A DNA stretch of 64,000 bases from Selaginella tamariscina (Eukaryota > Streptophyta > Lycopodiopsida > Selaginellales > Selaginellaceae). The DNA lies in contig PUQB01000017.1 of NCBI GenBank assembly GCA_003024785.1, forward strand, positions 124,001 to 188,000. Direction: 5' to 3'. The notes under the pieces are model-generated. The model was not told the DNA's origin, did no database searches, and worked only from the letters and a program-made list of their open reading frames with translations. Below, one piece after another: positions 23,986 to 42,500 of the stretch. Both the position numbers and the translations under genes were made by a program. Each line of letters starts with the position of its first letter. Position 1 is the stretch's first letter.

Positions 23986-26900
23986 AACGTGTGTGTATGT
24001 GTGTTGTATCTCCATTCAATAGATAGGGACACGTCAAACCACTTACATAGTGTGTGTGCGTGTGCGTGTGTGCATGTGTGTGTGAGAGAGGGAGAGAGAA
24101 TGATATCTCAAATTCTCAATACAGTTTGAGACGGAGTATGTCTTTTCTTAACACAGATATACTTACATACATACACACAATTACATTGTCTATATAATGT
24201 AAGTGTATATACGTATATAGATATATATACCACATACATACATTTAGACACGCAAACACAGTATACACCTATAGACTCACGCATATATACACGTGTGCAT
24301 AATATCACCAATTAACTATCAGAAGGCCGAGATTTTAAATAAACTTAAATTGATTTATTTAATGAAAAGTAAGAATATATTTTCTTGCAATGTGTTCACT
24401 ATCATAGAGTTAAATAAAGATTTTAAAAATATATTAATATAAATAATTAAGATTTTTTAATTTTATATAAATTTTGAAATAATACATTCTGAAATTCATA
24501 TATAATATATATATATAATATATATTATATATTCATAAAGTTTGAGCTTTAAAATTTTAATTACAAATAAATAGTGGAATTTAAACATATTTCAAATTGC
24601 TTATGGACATAGCACATACAATATGAAAATGTATTTAAAATTTAAAATACTTAAAATACTTATTAAGTATTATGCACCGTATATATATACTTAAAATTTT
24701 CACTTTATCGTAAATACGAAGACAATTGAATGGCATTCTATAATATAATAATGTAAAAATCTTATTAATAAATCATATGTCAATTTAAAAATATGTAGAG
24801 TATTATACACTAATCTCTTATATGTTATTTTTAAAAACCTTTACTTTATAATAGAAATGTAAAATACACAAAGACAATTTAGAAAATATTATTTAAAATA
24901 TTGTGTAACAATTTTAAATTTTATATGATTTTAAAAACTTTTAATTTATTAAAAAGATGTATATAAAGAAAGTTGGATAATACTTCTTAAAACAATTAAG
25001 TAAGTTTTTTTTGATATAATATCTGATATTGTCTTCTTTTATTTATTTTATAATCTCTAATATTAATATATTTTTGATAAATTTATCTTTATGTATAATT
25101 TTTAATATTGATATACTTTCAGGCTCTTTTTATATATAAGATAATGTTATATAAAATATTCGATAAACCGTTTCATAATTCAATTATAAGTTTTGCTTTA
25201 CAAAGTAAGATTAAATTGGAAATAATTTTTATATATTTATATATATAATTAATCATATGTTAATAATTTTATTTTAAATAGTAAATTCTTATATATTTAT
25301 TCATACATATATATCTATTTTTCTTTCTTTTTACTTTTATATCTATATATAAATTAAAAAAAAGGAGAAAGATAGAAAAAAAATAAATGTGTGTGTGAAT
25401 ATAATAGATAGATAATTAAATAAAAAAGAAAAATATATGAATGTGTATATAAGAATTTACTACTTAAACTAAAACTTAATATATAATTGATTATATATAT
25501 AATATGTAAAACATTACTTCCAATTTAATTTTATTATCACCATTAAAAAAATAATAACATACTTTATGACTTAAAATTTTCAAGTTATTGAAGTATTAAA
25601 TTATAATTTATTAATTATTATCGTGGAACATGATTCTTACATTATAAAAAAAAAAAAATCTTAAAATTACATTAATATTAAAAAAAGATTTTAATATAAA
25701 AAATAGAAATTTACCTTTTGATTGCTTTTTTTTATTAAATATTTTTACACTTCAAAAATGTCCCTTCATATTTTATACTTCTATATATAATAAAAACTTT
25801 TAAGATCGTAATAACATATAGATTTGGTACATAAAACTTTAAAAAATATTATTTATAATTATTTTATTTTAACATTGTACTTATTAAAGAAAACATCTTA
25901 AATTTAAATTTCAAAAATGACATATACTTATTAATATATATGTACAATTGTTTTGTATATTTTACATCTTTATGGTAAAATAAAAATTTAAGATGTAATA
26001 ACATACATATTTATAATTGGTACATGATACTTTATTAATAAGTAAATATAAAGAGAAAATATATTTTTATATTTATTTTTTTATTTTATTTTTTCTTTAC
26101 ATTTGTGTTAATCCCTTTTAAAAAACTTTCGTTTATTCTCTTTTAAAATTCTTTATATTTTCTTTGATGTATTTTTATTTGACTTGTTAATAAAGTATTA
26201 TGAATTAATTTTAAATTTTATATATTATACTAATTTTTAATTTTTATATATTTTTATTTTATGGCCTCAAAATTTCTAAAAATGAACTAAATTATTAAAT
26301 TTAAAGTATTAACATATCTTTTAATTTTAAATTTTAATAATTTTTATGATACATTTTGAAACTTTTAATACTCTTTCATGTTATAAGAGGTTTATATAGC
26401 ATTATTATCTTATAAATTTATATAGGTTGAGTTATGTCTCTTTTAGTAGTTTTCCTTATAAACTTTATATATATATATTAAATATTATACAATGCAATGA
26501 CGATTCACACATTTTTAACAACTTTAAAATATATTATCTCATTAATATCAAAACTTACATTAATATATTATAATTTTTGTGTGTTATAATATATCATTAT
26601 ATGCCATGTATATTTTATTATGATATATACTAAATGATAATTAATTATATAATATGATTTATAAAAGTATGTATTTAATTATATAATATTATAAAATAAC
26701 CTATGTATTTATTGTAATTACCTTACAATATATAATTTGATAAATATGTAGAATTTATGGAATAACTCAAGTAAATTAACATGAAATACATTATTGTTTT
26801 TAAGTAGTTTTTATAAATAAATATTCTTTTTCACTAGAATAATATAATTTAAATTTTGATTACATTTAAAAACTAATAATTTTTATGTAAATGTAACTAT

Positions 26901-27489
26901 TTTAGAATAAGAGATAAATGATAATTGTTGTCACAAACTTAATAAATTATTGTATATATTACTAGGTGTTATAAAATAAACTAAATAAAATGACTCTGAT
27001 TAAACATTCAAAACTTTATTAATTACGTGACTTACCTATGGTTTGTGATTCAAAATTAATAAGTGTATCTTATATTACATAAAAATTTAAACATAACACG
27101 TACATTATGAATATTTAATTTAATAAATATATACATTATAATTTTGATATACACATGTATACAATATAATTTTACATAATTTGGAATATGTTTAAATTCC
27201 ACTATTCATTTTCTAATTGAAATAAGAAAATTATTAACCCAAAAAATATATTTAAATAGAATATTTTTATGAATCCTATTTTAAATTAATAACATCACTT
27301 TATATGCATACACATATATATAACCTTGTTAATGTGACCCTCCTATATATGTGTGTGTGTGTATGTATACGTATGCATGTATATGTATGTCATTTACACT
27401 CGTCTAAGTAAAAGAATACATATTAATGTATGTGGCACATATACACATGTACACACACATATATATAAAGACGTGTATATACAACCTGG
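22706..27489. other. Gene desert, very AT-rich with microsatellites
   Basis: No coding or RNA gene recognised on either strand. Microsatellites: (AT)n(AG)n at 23074-23125, (GT) and (CA) runs near 23235-23310 and 23513-23547, (CA)n at 23955-23981. From about 24300 to 27300 the sequence is almost pure A/T with poly-A and poly-T patches. Short frames here consist of THTH or CVCV repeats and are not genes. Confidence 0.65.
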
Positions 27490-33129
<5,640 letters not shown>

Positions 33130-33346
33130 CCAGGGGTTTAACGTTAAAATTCAATAAACCCAGTAGTTTAAATAAATATAATAAAATGAATTATTAAATG
33201 TACTTAAGTTTTTAAATTAAATTAACTATGTTTCATTAAAAATATATATAATTATTGAATTTATAATAATATTGTAAATAAAAATAATACACACTACATT
33301 TTATTATTTATATACACACATGCCCTTAAAAAATTGCTATACGTCT

Positions 33347-34330
33347 TCAGTAAAAAATATACGATTGATCAAAGCTACCTCTTCTGTAATAAATACAAAT
33401 AATTAATAACTAAATTAATAAATAATTAAAATTATAGCATTAAAAATAAATAACATGATTAATTAACACTTACCCATTTCTTCCACTAAAATTGGGTTTA
33501 TAATTGTATACCAAAAGCTCGTCCTCCTCTTGCCACGTTGCTTTGTGTGATGACTTTAATGCCTCACTATACACACACACACACACACAGTCATACGTGT
33601 GTATGTATATATATGAAATATATTATATATATTTACCTAATAAAAAAGCTGGCTACACTTTGTGTAACCCGTATTGCATCAGGAGTGTGAGGAATTCCCA
33701 AATAAACCCATTCAAATGCATTTTTCTGCAAAATATTATATTAAATTTAATATTTTATATAATTATTTTAATAGTTAATTAATTAAGAAAAATCATTAGA
33801 AATATTAATGTAAATTTACCTCAGGGTGCCATTGTACACCTGTTATTGGATACTTCCGTCCTTGTACTGTAGAGACATACACCTATATAAAAAAATTAAT
33901 TATAAATATTAACTATACATTTATATAATTAACTATTATATATAGTTATAGTTTATATAAATAACCAAAATATAGTTTATAGTATTGAGTAGTATAATAT
34001 ATTAAACATAAATATATTAACTATAACTTATATAATTAACTATATTTATAGCTATATAAATCATAGTAATTTATTTATTTATTTTACCTTGTTATTCTTA
34101 TCAGGTGTTGTAGTTAGCACCTCAAAGAAATCAGCAAGAGCTCCGTTAGCTAACCATGATTCTGGGGATATTCCTTTCTACAATTCAGATATTCTTAATT
34201 TAACTAATCTTAATTAAATATATTAATTAACACGTAATAACTAAACATTAAACTCACTTACCACATGGTTCTCCATTGTAATCTTGTCTATTTCGATTTT
34301 CTCCAGAACCTCTTTGGGAACCTGTATGTA

Positions 34331-34367
<37 letters not shown>

Positions 34368-35838
34368 AACTATAATGTATTTAATTAAATGTATAATTAT
34401 TAAATATACTAACCATTTAAACATGCTTTTATGTTTAGCATCTTCATTAACAAAGTCGAGACTTCCAGCGATATGGGATGCATTAAACCGCTCAAGAACT
34501 GAATGATTTCCAGTAATAAGCACGGATAAGAGTTCGAGTCCCAGACATGTTCCAAATATGGGAAAATAATCCCCTCTGTCATTTGCCTCAATTGCCATCT
34601 TAAAATTAAATTAGTTTAATTAATTAATTAATTAAAACAAAACCATTATTATTATATTTATATAAAATAATTTTATATTGTATACAGTTCTATATAATCT
34701 ATTTTTTAACTTTCATACTAATCTAATGACATTGTTTATCAAGTAGCCTATCGTATTATATTTAATCATATGTTATTTTAACTTCGTAAATATTGTTTAT
34801 ATTACAAAAGTATATTATTTTCAAAAGAAGCAGCTAAACGACACTCACCAATATATATAGACACCCACACACATTAATTAAAACAAAAACCATTAATTAT
34901 TTATATAAAAGAATATACATTGTATACAGTTCCATATCATCTATTTTTTAATGTTCATACTACACTTAATTAATTCATCAAGTAACCTCACATAATATTT
35001 AAAGTATTCTATAAAAGAATTAAATAATCCTAATATTATTTAATCATATGTTATTTTAGCTTAATACACACCGAAATGTGTATGAATATACTTACAGATA
35101 TATGTATCTACACACACATACATATGTGTATGTATATGTATGTCTCTATCTACAGATATGTACAGATGCATGTATGCATGCATACATACATCACACACAT
35201 AATTAAAACAAAAACCATTATTTATATATATATTTAACAGCACACACATATCTATCTATCTATACCTTCATATATACATACACACACGCACGTACACACG
35301 TGTGTGTGTGTGTGTTTACATATTACCTTGTAGAGAAGCTCTGCAGATCTATAAAAGGGTCCTTCTTGTAAGCTTGCAGACCCTCCTGGGAAGATAATAC
35401 CATTGATGAGAGAAAATTTCTGTAAAATAAAATAAAATTATAATGATATTTATTAAATCTTTATTTTTTTTTTAATATTTACAATTAAAAAATGAATATA
35501 TATTATATATATGTATGTGTATGTGTGTGTGTAATTACCTTTCTGAGTGACGCCTCTGGTTCATTATAGAAGAGTGGAACAGCCCTGGCGCCTCCACATT
35601 CAACAAATTTTACATAAGAAGCCGCTATATAAGATGTGTTCATGTTCAAATGTAAACCGCCATCGCCCGGCTGCGACAGTATACCGATTAATGGCCTCTT
35701 TTCTTCAAAATAATTATCTAATTCTTTTTCTGTATTTTTTTCTATTGGAAATTCTATAATTTCTGGAAATTCCTCTATAATTCGAAAAGAAAATACATAA
35801 TTGGAAAATAATAGCAATAGCAGGAGCACGGACTCCAT
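33347..35838 (-). CDS. GGH: Gamma-glutamyl hydrolase, secreted/vacuolar type, 9 exons
   Basis: Exons in coding order: 35539-35838, 35327-35419, 34410-34598, 34262-34321, 34088-34177, 33820-33882, 33637-33725, 33474-33566, 33347-33383; 337 residues, frame intact throughout, usual family length. The family is a class-I glutamine-amidotransferase-like peptidase that trims gamma-linked glutamates from folate polyglutamates, usually in the vacuole. MESVLLLLLLFSNYVFS is a clear signal peptide. Motifs: RPLIGILSQPGDG, AASYVKFVECGGARAVPLFY, NGIIFPGGSA, the nucleophile Cys in FPIFGTCLGLELLS, and the catalytic His in ITGVQWHPEKNAFEW. It ends FDQSYIFY as plant homologues do. The start is the ATG at 35838. 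Exon 3 ends at the GTATAT donor (34410), because the GT four bases upstream breaks the frame. Tandem with Obg, 217 bp apart. Confidence 0.96.
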
Positions 35839-35895
35839 AGCCAATAGGGGGACAAACGGTAACGTTCGTCTGCTCTCTTATTGGCCAGGAATCTC

Positions 35896-35905
35896 TGACG
35901 TGGCA
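35896..35905. promoter_or_regulatory. ACGT-core element (TGACGTGGCA) upstream of the gamma-glutamyl hydrolase
   Basis: TGACGTGGCA lies about 58 bp upstream of the start codon. It is a G/C-hybrid ACGT box of the type bound by plant bZIP factors. The same word, inverted, occurs in the cluster upstream of the phosphatase gene near 56.4 kb. Function is inferred from the motif only. Confidence 0.45.
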
Positions 35906-35999
35906 TGCTACATGGCAAAAGTTTCCAATGAACTACAAGCCGTTAGATGCTTGTGAGCGGACTCGAAACGTTAGATCCAATCAGATCTATTTGTTTATT

Positions 36000-36480
36000 T
36001 ATTTATTTACATTATAATAAACATATAGTGTCATATACATTTGTATTTTAGTGCATGTTGGTGGATGAGATGTTAATATATTATATACTGTTATTAAATA
36101 ATGATACATTTATAAATATATAATACATTTTTCTATTTTATATACTTAATGTGATTTCATTTTCAAATATAAAATATAGTACATTTATTTGAGGCGTTAC
36201 CAACAGACACACGCAACTTCACCATGCACGCAAACCCACACACACTATATGTGTGTGTGTGTGTATCTATATGTATGTATGTATATATATACATATATAA
36301 CATATATGTAGAGAGAGAGAGACAATTTATTTATATTATTGATATAGAAATTGCATACAGCTGTGGAGGACCTCTATCTATGTGAATGTGTATATACATA
36401 CATATATACATACACACACATATATATATATCATATTTACACAAGTGTATACATGCACTAAAAATACATTAGAGTTATAA
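36000..36480. other. Intergenic spacer with microsatellites
   Basis: Between the gamma-glutamyl hydrolase promoter and the stop of the RluA-type gene. Short GTGT, TATA and CACA runs and AT-rich DNA; nothing recognised. Confidence 0.6.
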
Positions 36481-36496
36481 TTCAGCCATAATTAAA

Positions 36497-37085
36497 CTAA
36501 TGGTTTACATCTGGACTACACCTCATATCTCTCAATTTCTTCCAAAGATCTTCGAAATCTGGAGGAGGTGGACAAGTAAAATGCACTCTTTTCCTTGTAG
36601 CAGGATGCCTAAACCTGTTTAACACACACCAACATATATACACATGCACAAAGGCATACGTGTATGTGTGTGACATATACTAATAACACACACACATACG
36701 CACATCCACACACACATGCATGTTTGCTTACCCTAAACTGTAGGCGTGTAAACAAGGCCTTCGTATTTCACCCACGAGTTTAACAATGCTCTGACGAGTG
36801 GTTGAGTTTAACAAGTTTAAGCAAGAGATTAGTTTAGAACTCGCTAAACCATGTGTTCCACCATAAACCTCATCCCCCAGGATAGGATATCCAATATACC
36901 GTGCATGTACTCTAATCTGCAAACATAGTGTTATGTGTTATATAAGTTAGAGAGAAAGAGGGGTACTCATATGCACACACACCTGGTGAGTTCTTCCAGT
37001 CTCTAATTTCCACTCCACGAGTGACGCACCACCGTTTGCAAGAACATCAATAACATTATACCTGCATAAATTATATGATATCTAT

Positions 37086-37150
<65 letters not shown>

Positions 37151-39511
37151 TACATCTACTATATACGTGTGTGTGTGTATATGCATAAACTTAATTAGAA
37201 AAAAGACCTGCTGGCGGCAAATCGAGCTCTTCTTGGATTATAAACATTATCTGCAGTCGTCATGCGTTTTCTGTCTCGAGGATCGCGGACTACATCAACA
37301 AATTACTTAGTTGAGTGTGTGCATGCGGACGTGCGTGCGTGCGTGGATGTGTGTGTGTGTGTGTTACATAAAAACTAAAATGACCTATTGCTGCCTCAAC
37401 CCGGCCGGTCATTTTTGAAGGTGTGCCACATATAAGGCTCAGATAAGTCCTCCGTGCTTTCCTTGCTTTAAACTGTTGGCTTAAACTCAGCTGTGACTGC
37501 TCGTTCTACAAATATCAGCACTTAGAATATAATAAGTGTGTTAGTTGAGAATTCGTATATATATATATATATATATACATACAATACATATACTTATATA
37601 TTGAATTTATCCAGTAAATTCCACGACAACACCAAAGTATGTGTATGAGAACCCGTACGTGTTTATACACACTTTACATATCGTGTGCATGCAAACTTAC
37701 CTTACTTTGGCAATCACGAGGAGTCCTGTTGTGCCTTTATCCAGTCTGTGTACAATTCCAGGCCGTATAACGGGACTTGGTCCACGAAACAGTGAATTTT
37801 CTTCTATTTCTTCATCTTCATCTGCGTATTTCTATATTTACTTAATAATCTGTACATATATGTAGTCACGTGTGTATGTATGTTAAATACGTCCGTATAA
37901 GTACAAGTATAGATATATATGCCGTGAGTCCCATAGGATCAACAGGAGCTATGTAGTTACGTGTGTATGTATGTTAAATACGTCCATATAAGTACAAGTA
38001 TAGATATATATGCCATGAGTCGTCTCTCTCTCTCACACACACACACATACACACACACACCTGATTCATCTCCATCTATTTCATCCCCATCGTCATCACT
38101 CTCATTATCCAATTCTATTTCACTTGAATAATCATTGTCTGATTCAGGAGCAGAAACTTGAACTGCAGGAAGCCCACAGTGATGAAGAATAGCGTTTACT
38201 AGTGTGCCATTTGAGTGCCCTGGAGCTGGATGCACCACCTGGAAATACACAAGATAAATCCACACGTAAACATATACACATAAACGTGCACATCTGTAGC
38301 TTATCTTCCAAATTATTATCTGGTTATTTAGATATATGTACGTATGTACATGTAAACTGCTAATATCCACACAAACACACAAGACACACACACTTTAAGC
38401 ATATAGTTTGTCAATACAATAGCTATTAGCTTGTGTTCATTAACTTGATATATAACTTGTAGTCTATCCTTATCTACTATGTATATACGGTTTAACTTCT
38501 ATATGGACACATACATTCACACATGGACACATTTGCGTCTTTATGTCATGGAATAACAACCCAGCACTGTAAGACCATTTCAGTAAGTCTGAGTGTGTAA
38601 CGGATGATTTGTGTATATACTATTCTAACGAATATACACGTAATCTCTCTCTCACACACACATAAGTTTACCATGTCAGCGGATTTGTTGACTATTATGA
38701 TGTGGTCATCCTCGTGTACATATCCAGCTGAATATTCTCGGGTTTTGCTTCTAAAGGAGCTGCCCCGCACAGAGTACAAACTACATGATCCCCACCTTCG
38801 ACTGCAAAAGAAGGCTGCATAGAAAACGAAAATCAAGTAAATAAACCAATTCGCATCTAATCAAATAGTCAAATAGAAGTATACACATCCACACATACAT
38901 ATACATCTATTAGTAAACTCCCTATATATCTGTGTGTGAGTGTGTGTCCACATAGAAGTTAAGGATAGAATACAAGTTATATGTCAAGTTAATAAGACCA
39001 CAGTGAACACAAGCTAACTACAGCTATTGTATTGACAAACTACATGCTTAAAGTGTGTCTTGTGTGTTTGTGTGGGTATTAGCAGTTATACATTTACATA
39101 CGTACATATATCTAAAACAACCAAATAGTAATTTATAAGCTACAGATCTGTGTATATATAATATATCATTTTATAGGTTTTGAACACTTTCATAAACACA
39201 CACGAAACATATACATATACATGTGCACGCACGCACACACACACACACAAAATGCACCCGCAGAAACACACATACATAACCTTGGTGACAGTCTTGCCAT
39301 TAACAGTGGCAAAACCTTTACGAATGCTATCTTGGACACGTGCACGGCTCGCATTTGGTAGCTGTTCTGCAATCCATGAATCCATCCTTGTACTGAGAAT
39401 ATTCTCTGGAACTTTGGCATCGTACACACCCTGCGCGTGAATTCTCCTCCTGGCAATGCAACACACCCTCGCCTGTGAAAGAATCCCCACTGGCGGCCTC
39501 GCCACAATCAT
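36497..39511 (-). CDS. RluA-family RNA pseudouridine synthase, probably plastid, 9 exons
   Basis: Exons in coding order: 39281-39511, 38672-38814, 38061-38238, 37706-37821, 37385-37505, 37208-37289, 36983-37061, 36732-36916, 36497-36614. An S4-like N-terminus (LSTRMDSWIAEQLPNASRAR, VQDSIRKGFATVNGKTVTK) precedes the catalytic domain: EDDHIIIVNKSADMVVHPAP, then IVHRLDKGTTGLLVIAKNEQ with the catalytic Asp in HRLDKGT, then TGRTHQIRVHARYIGYPILG. An acidic insert (SDDDGDEIDGDESG) sits just before HRLD; as I recall, plant homologues carry a similar one. The first residues (MIVARPPVGILSQARVCCIA) could be a transit peptide. The family isomerises uridine in rRNA or other RNA. The frame slips by one base in exon 2 (GGATATGTACACGAGG near 38720), where the family expects an uninterrupted LD-(I/V)-xEDDH; probably a consensus error. 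The start is the ATG at 39511. Confidence 0.93.
37861..38022. repeat. Tandem duplication, two copies of about 70 bp at 92-bp spacing, in an intron
   Basis: TGTAGTCACGTGTGTATGTA and the following bases to about 37930 recur with few changes from 37953 to 38022, inside the intron between exons 3 and 4 of the RluA-type gene. The few differences point to a fairly recent event. Confidence 0.85.
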
Positions 39512-39528
39512 CCCTCCCTGCTCCCCCA

Positions 39529-39540
39529 AAACCCTAAACC
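39529..39540. promoter_or_regulatory. Telo-box upstream of the RluA-type gene
   Basis: AAACCCTAAACC starts 18 bp upstream of the chosen ATG and lies in the likely 5' leader. It matches the plant telo-box. Confidence 0.5.
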
Positions 39541-39559
39541 TAATAGAGTTTAAACATTT

Positions 39560-42500
39560 ACCAAACGTATTTATATATATTTATATATTGAAGTTTATTT
39601 ATATATAAAAGACACCTACATGAATATAAATTAAAGTATTTAGGGAGGAATATATTTATAAATATTTTATTTAAAAAAATGTAATAAGGATGTTTGTATT
39701 AATAATAAAATAATTGTTTTTAAGGATAGGAACACTGAAGCGCAGCAACAGAAATAAATAAAATTTAAAATATTTTATTAGCATATAAGAAATATATCAT
39801 TAATAATAAAAAAATTATATAAATAATACTATTTAAGGACATGTTTAAAAATGTGTTCTAAAACATGTTTCTAGCTAATGGTTATTTAGATTTTAACAGT
39901 TAATTTAATTAAGTTAAATATATACTTTAATTACATATCAACTGTTGTTGTGGAATAAATTGAATAACATATTTATAAAAGTGAAGTATTGTACTACTTT
40001 GTAAATATATTTTTTAGATTTAATATGTTATGTTAATTTTTAATATATACATATAGATATTCAATATATCTAATTAAGAAATATATATATGCTTAAGGCA
40101 TATATATTAAGATATACTTATATATTTAATGCCCTATTTCTGCAAAATACAAAATGTAAGCCATAAATGAAGAGTAAGAATGTATATGTGTGTGTGTGTA
40201 CGTATGTATGTCTGTCTGTCTCTCTCTCTCTCTATATATATTTTATATGTGTGTGCGCATGTGTAAACACACACGCACACACACACACTCTGTCTCTCTC
40301 TTTATATAAATGAGTATATACATACTTTGAATGATATATAAAAGTTAAAAATTTAAAATATAAAAACATGTAATTTCCCACTAATTTAGGACACGTTCAT
40401 TGAACGTAGTTGGAGTTATATATATATATATATATAGTACCTTGAAATTAAAATTGTTAATATATTTTAATCTCAGTTGTTAATAAAATATCTTCATTAA
40501 ATAAAATGTAAGCCTGAAATAAAATTTAGTATAATCTTAAGATAATTTTCATGACATATATTCTAATAGATGATTTTTCTAACTAAAATTTCTTATTATT
40601 TATTAAGTGGTGAATTATGAATTCACACCACCATATAACATAGATTTTTTGGTATCTGTTCAAAATTATATTTTCCAGTTAATAATTTTTGTTTAAGAAA
40701 TAATACTAATATTAATTTGTTTTAATATTTTATATTGTATATATAGTTCAAATTAGGCATGAAACATAGAATTTCATTAATATGTGTATATATTTATAAG
40801 GATTTACTGATCTGCTTAGTATTTAAACATGGTATATAACATATATTATGTGTATTCTATCTAAAATTAAGTAAATTTATAATGCTTAATGTACATAAGA
40901 TGCTTTATATGTTATTACTTATTATTCTAAATAATATTAGATAAATATAGTATATTTATTATTGTAAACTGTTTATTTTTAAGGACATAAATCTCGGAAC
41001 GTTGTGAATGTTTAAATTGTTTAAATTTTTAATGTTTAATGTATATTGCTTTATACAAATCAAATTTTTTCATTGTCAAAATAATATTTATTATGTAATA
41101 TGTATATATCATCAGTAATACACACACACACACACTTTTACAAAGGAGAATCATATGTTTAATGTTTAAACAAATGACATTATGATTTATATAATGATGT
41201 CAAACAAATTGTATGATATATTATTATATAATAATACTTATATATATAAATCAATTCTATATTAATTATACTTATTAATGAAATGATAAGGGTAACGGCT
41301 ATATACCATTCCTTATTTCTTTAAGAATATATATTTTAATTATTTGATGTTATTAAAAATGTAGGATTAAGACCAATACTAATTCAGAATATTTAAACAC
41401 GTATAAGCATGTGTTATAATATATAATTATTGTAACAACTCAACAACAATAAACTTATATATGACAATTATTAAATATAATGGTATTTAGAATTATCGAG
41501 AGAGAAAAGGGATTTTAAATAATATCACTAATCACTAAGCTCAAATACATGATGTTTATATGTATGTATGTGCAAAGATATTATATAAATAAAATGAAAA
41601 AACCAATTCAAATTATATATTCATACCTTTTGAGTTGATTTCACAACACATTTAACAATGTTGTGGGATGTTTCTTTAATTATTTAAAAATTTGAATATT
41701 GTACTAAACTAACCATGTATAATACAATGTTTAATAAGAATAAGTAAAAGTGTAAATGTTATGTTATTCCAAGATATTTCTTATAAGTATTTAATTTATA
41801 AAAAATAATTTATCATTTCTAATCATACTTAAAGATATGTTAGTGATTGTGTATTATATTATAAGTTGTTATAGAAATTAGTAATTCAATAATTATTACC
41901 AATCAATATAACTTTTGCAAAAGTCATTGTCTAACAACTATTTAAAATGAAAATTAATATATTAATAATTATTAAAGAATTATATATAAATAAATAAAAG
42001 TAAGTTTGGAAGAAGAAGTATTATAAGGATAGATTAATTAAAGGGCAATGAATTTTTAGTAACATTATAAATTAAATAATTCCTCTAATAATCCATATAT
42101 ACAAACATTAATAAATATTGTTTATCAATATATAAAACCATGTTATAGTGATTCATAAGTTAATTAAGATATATAGTGAATCATACATTATATTTTGTAT
42201 ATTAAGTTTGTATATTAAGTCATTTTGTAAATTAAATCACTTTTTAGTATCTGCAACATTATATAATTCTTTATTTTTATTCATAATTTTTATTAAATTA
42301 GTAAGAAATTAATCTTAAGCTACAAAAAATAATACATCTTATTTTGAATTGAGTAATATAAGTTGAAATTATTTATAAATCATTATATTTTTGTCTAGCC
42401 AATTACATGTGCACATGATGTGTATACGTATGTTTTTTAAAATAAGTTTATAATTTCTTTTCTTTATAATATCCTAGATTTTAATGTAATAAATAACGAT

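Noticed and set aside
36240-36450. Possible CRISPR-like or satellite pattern in the GT/TA/CA runs
   Set aside because: No fixed repeat-spacer pattern; they are ordinary eukaryotic microsatellites. No CRISPR array exists in the window.
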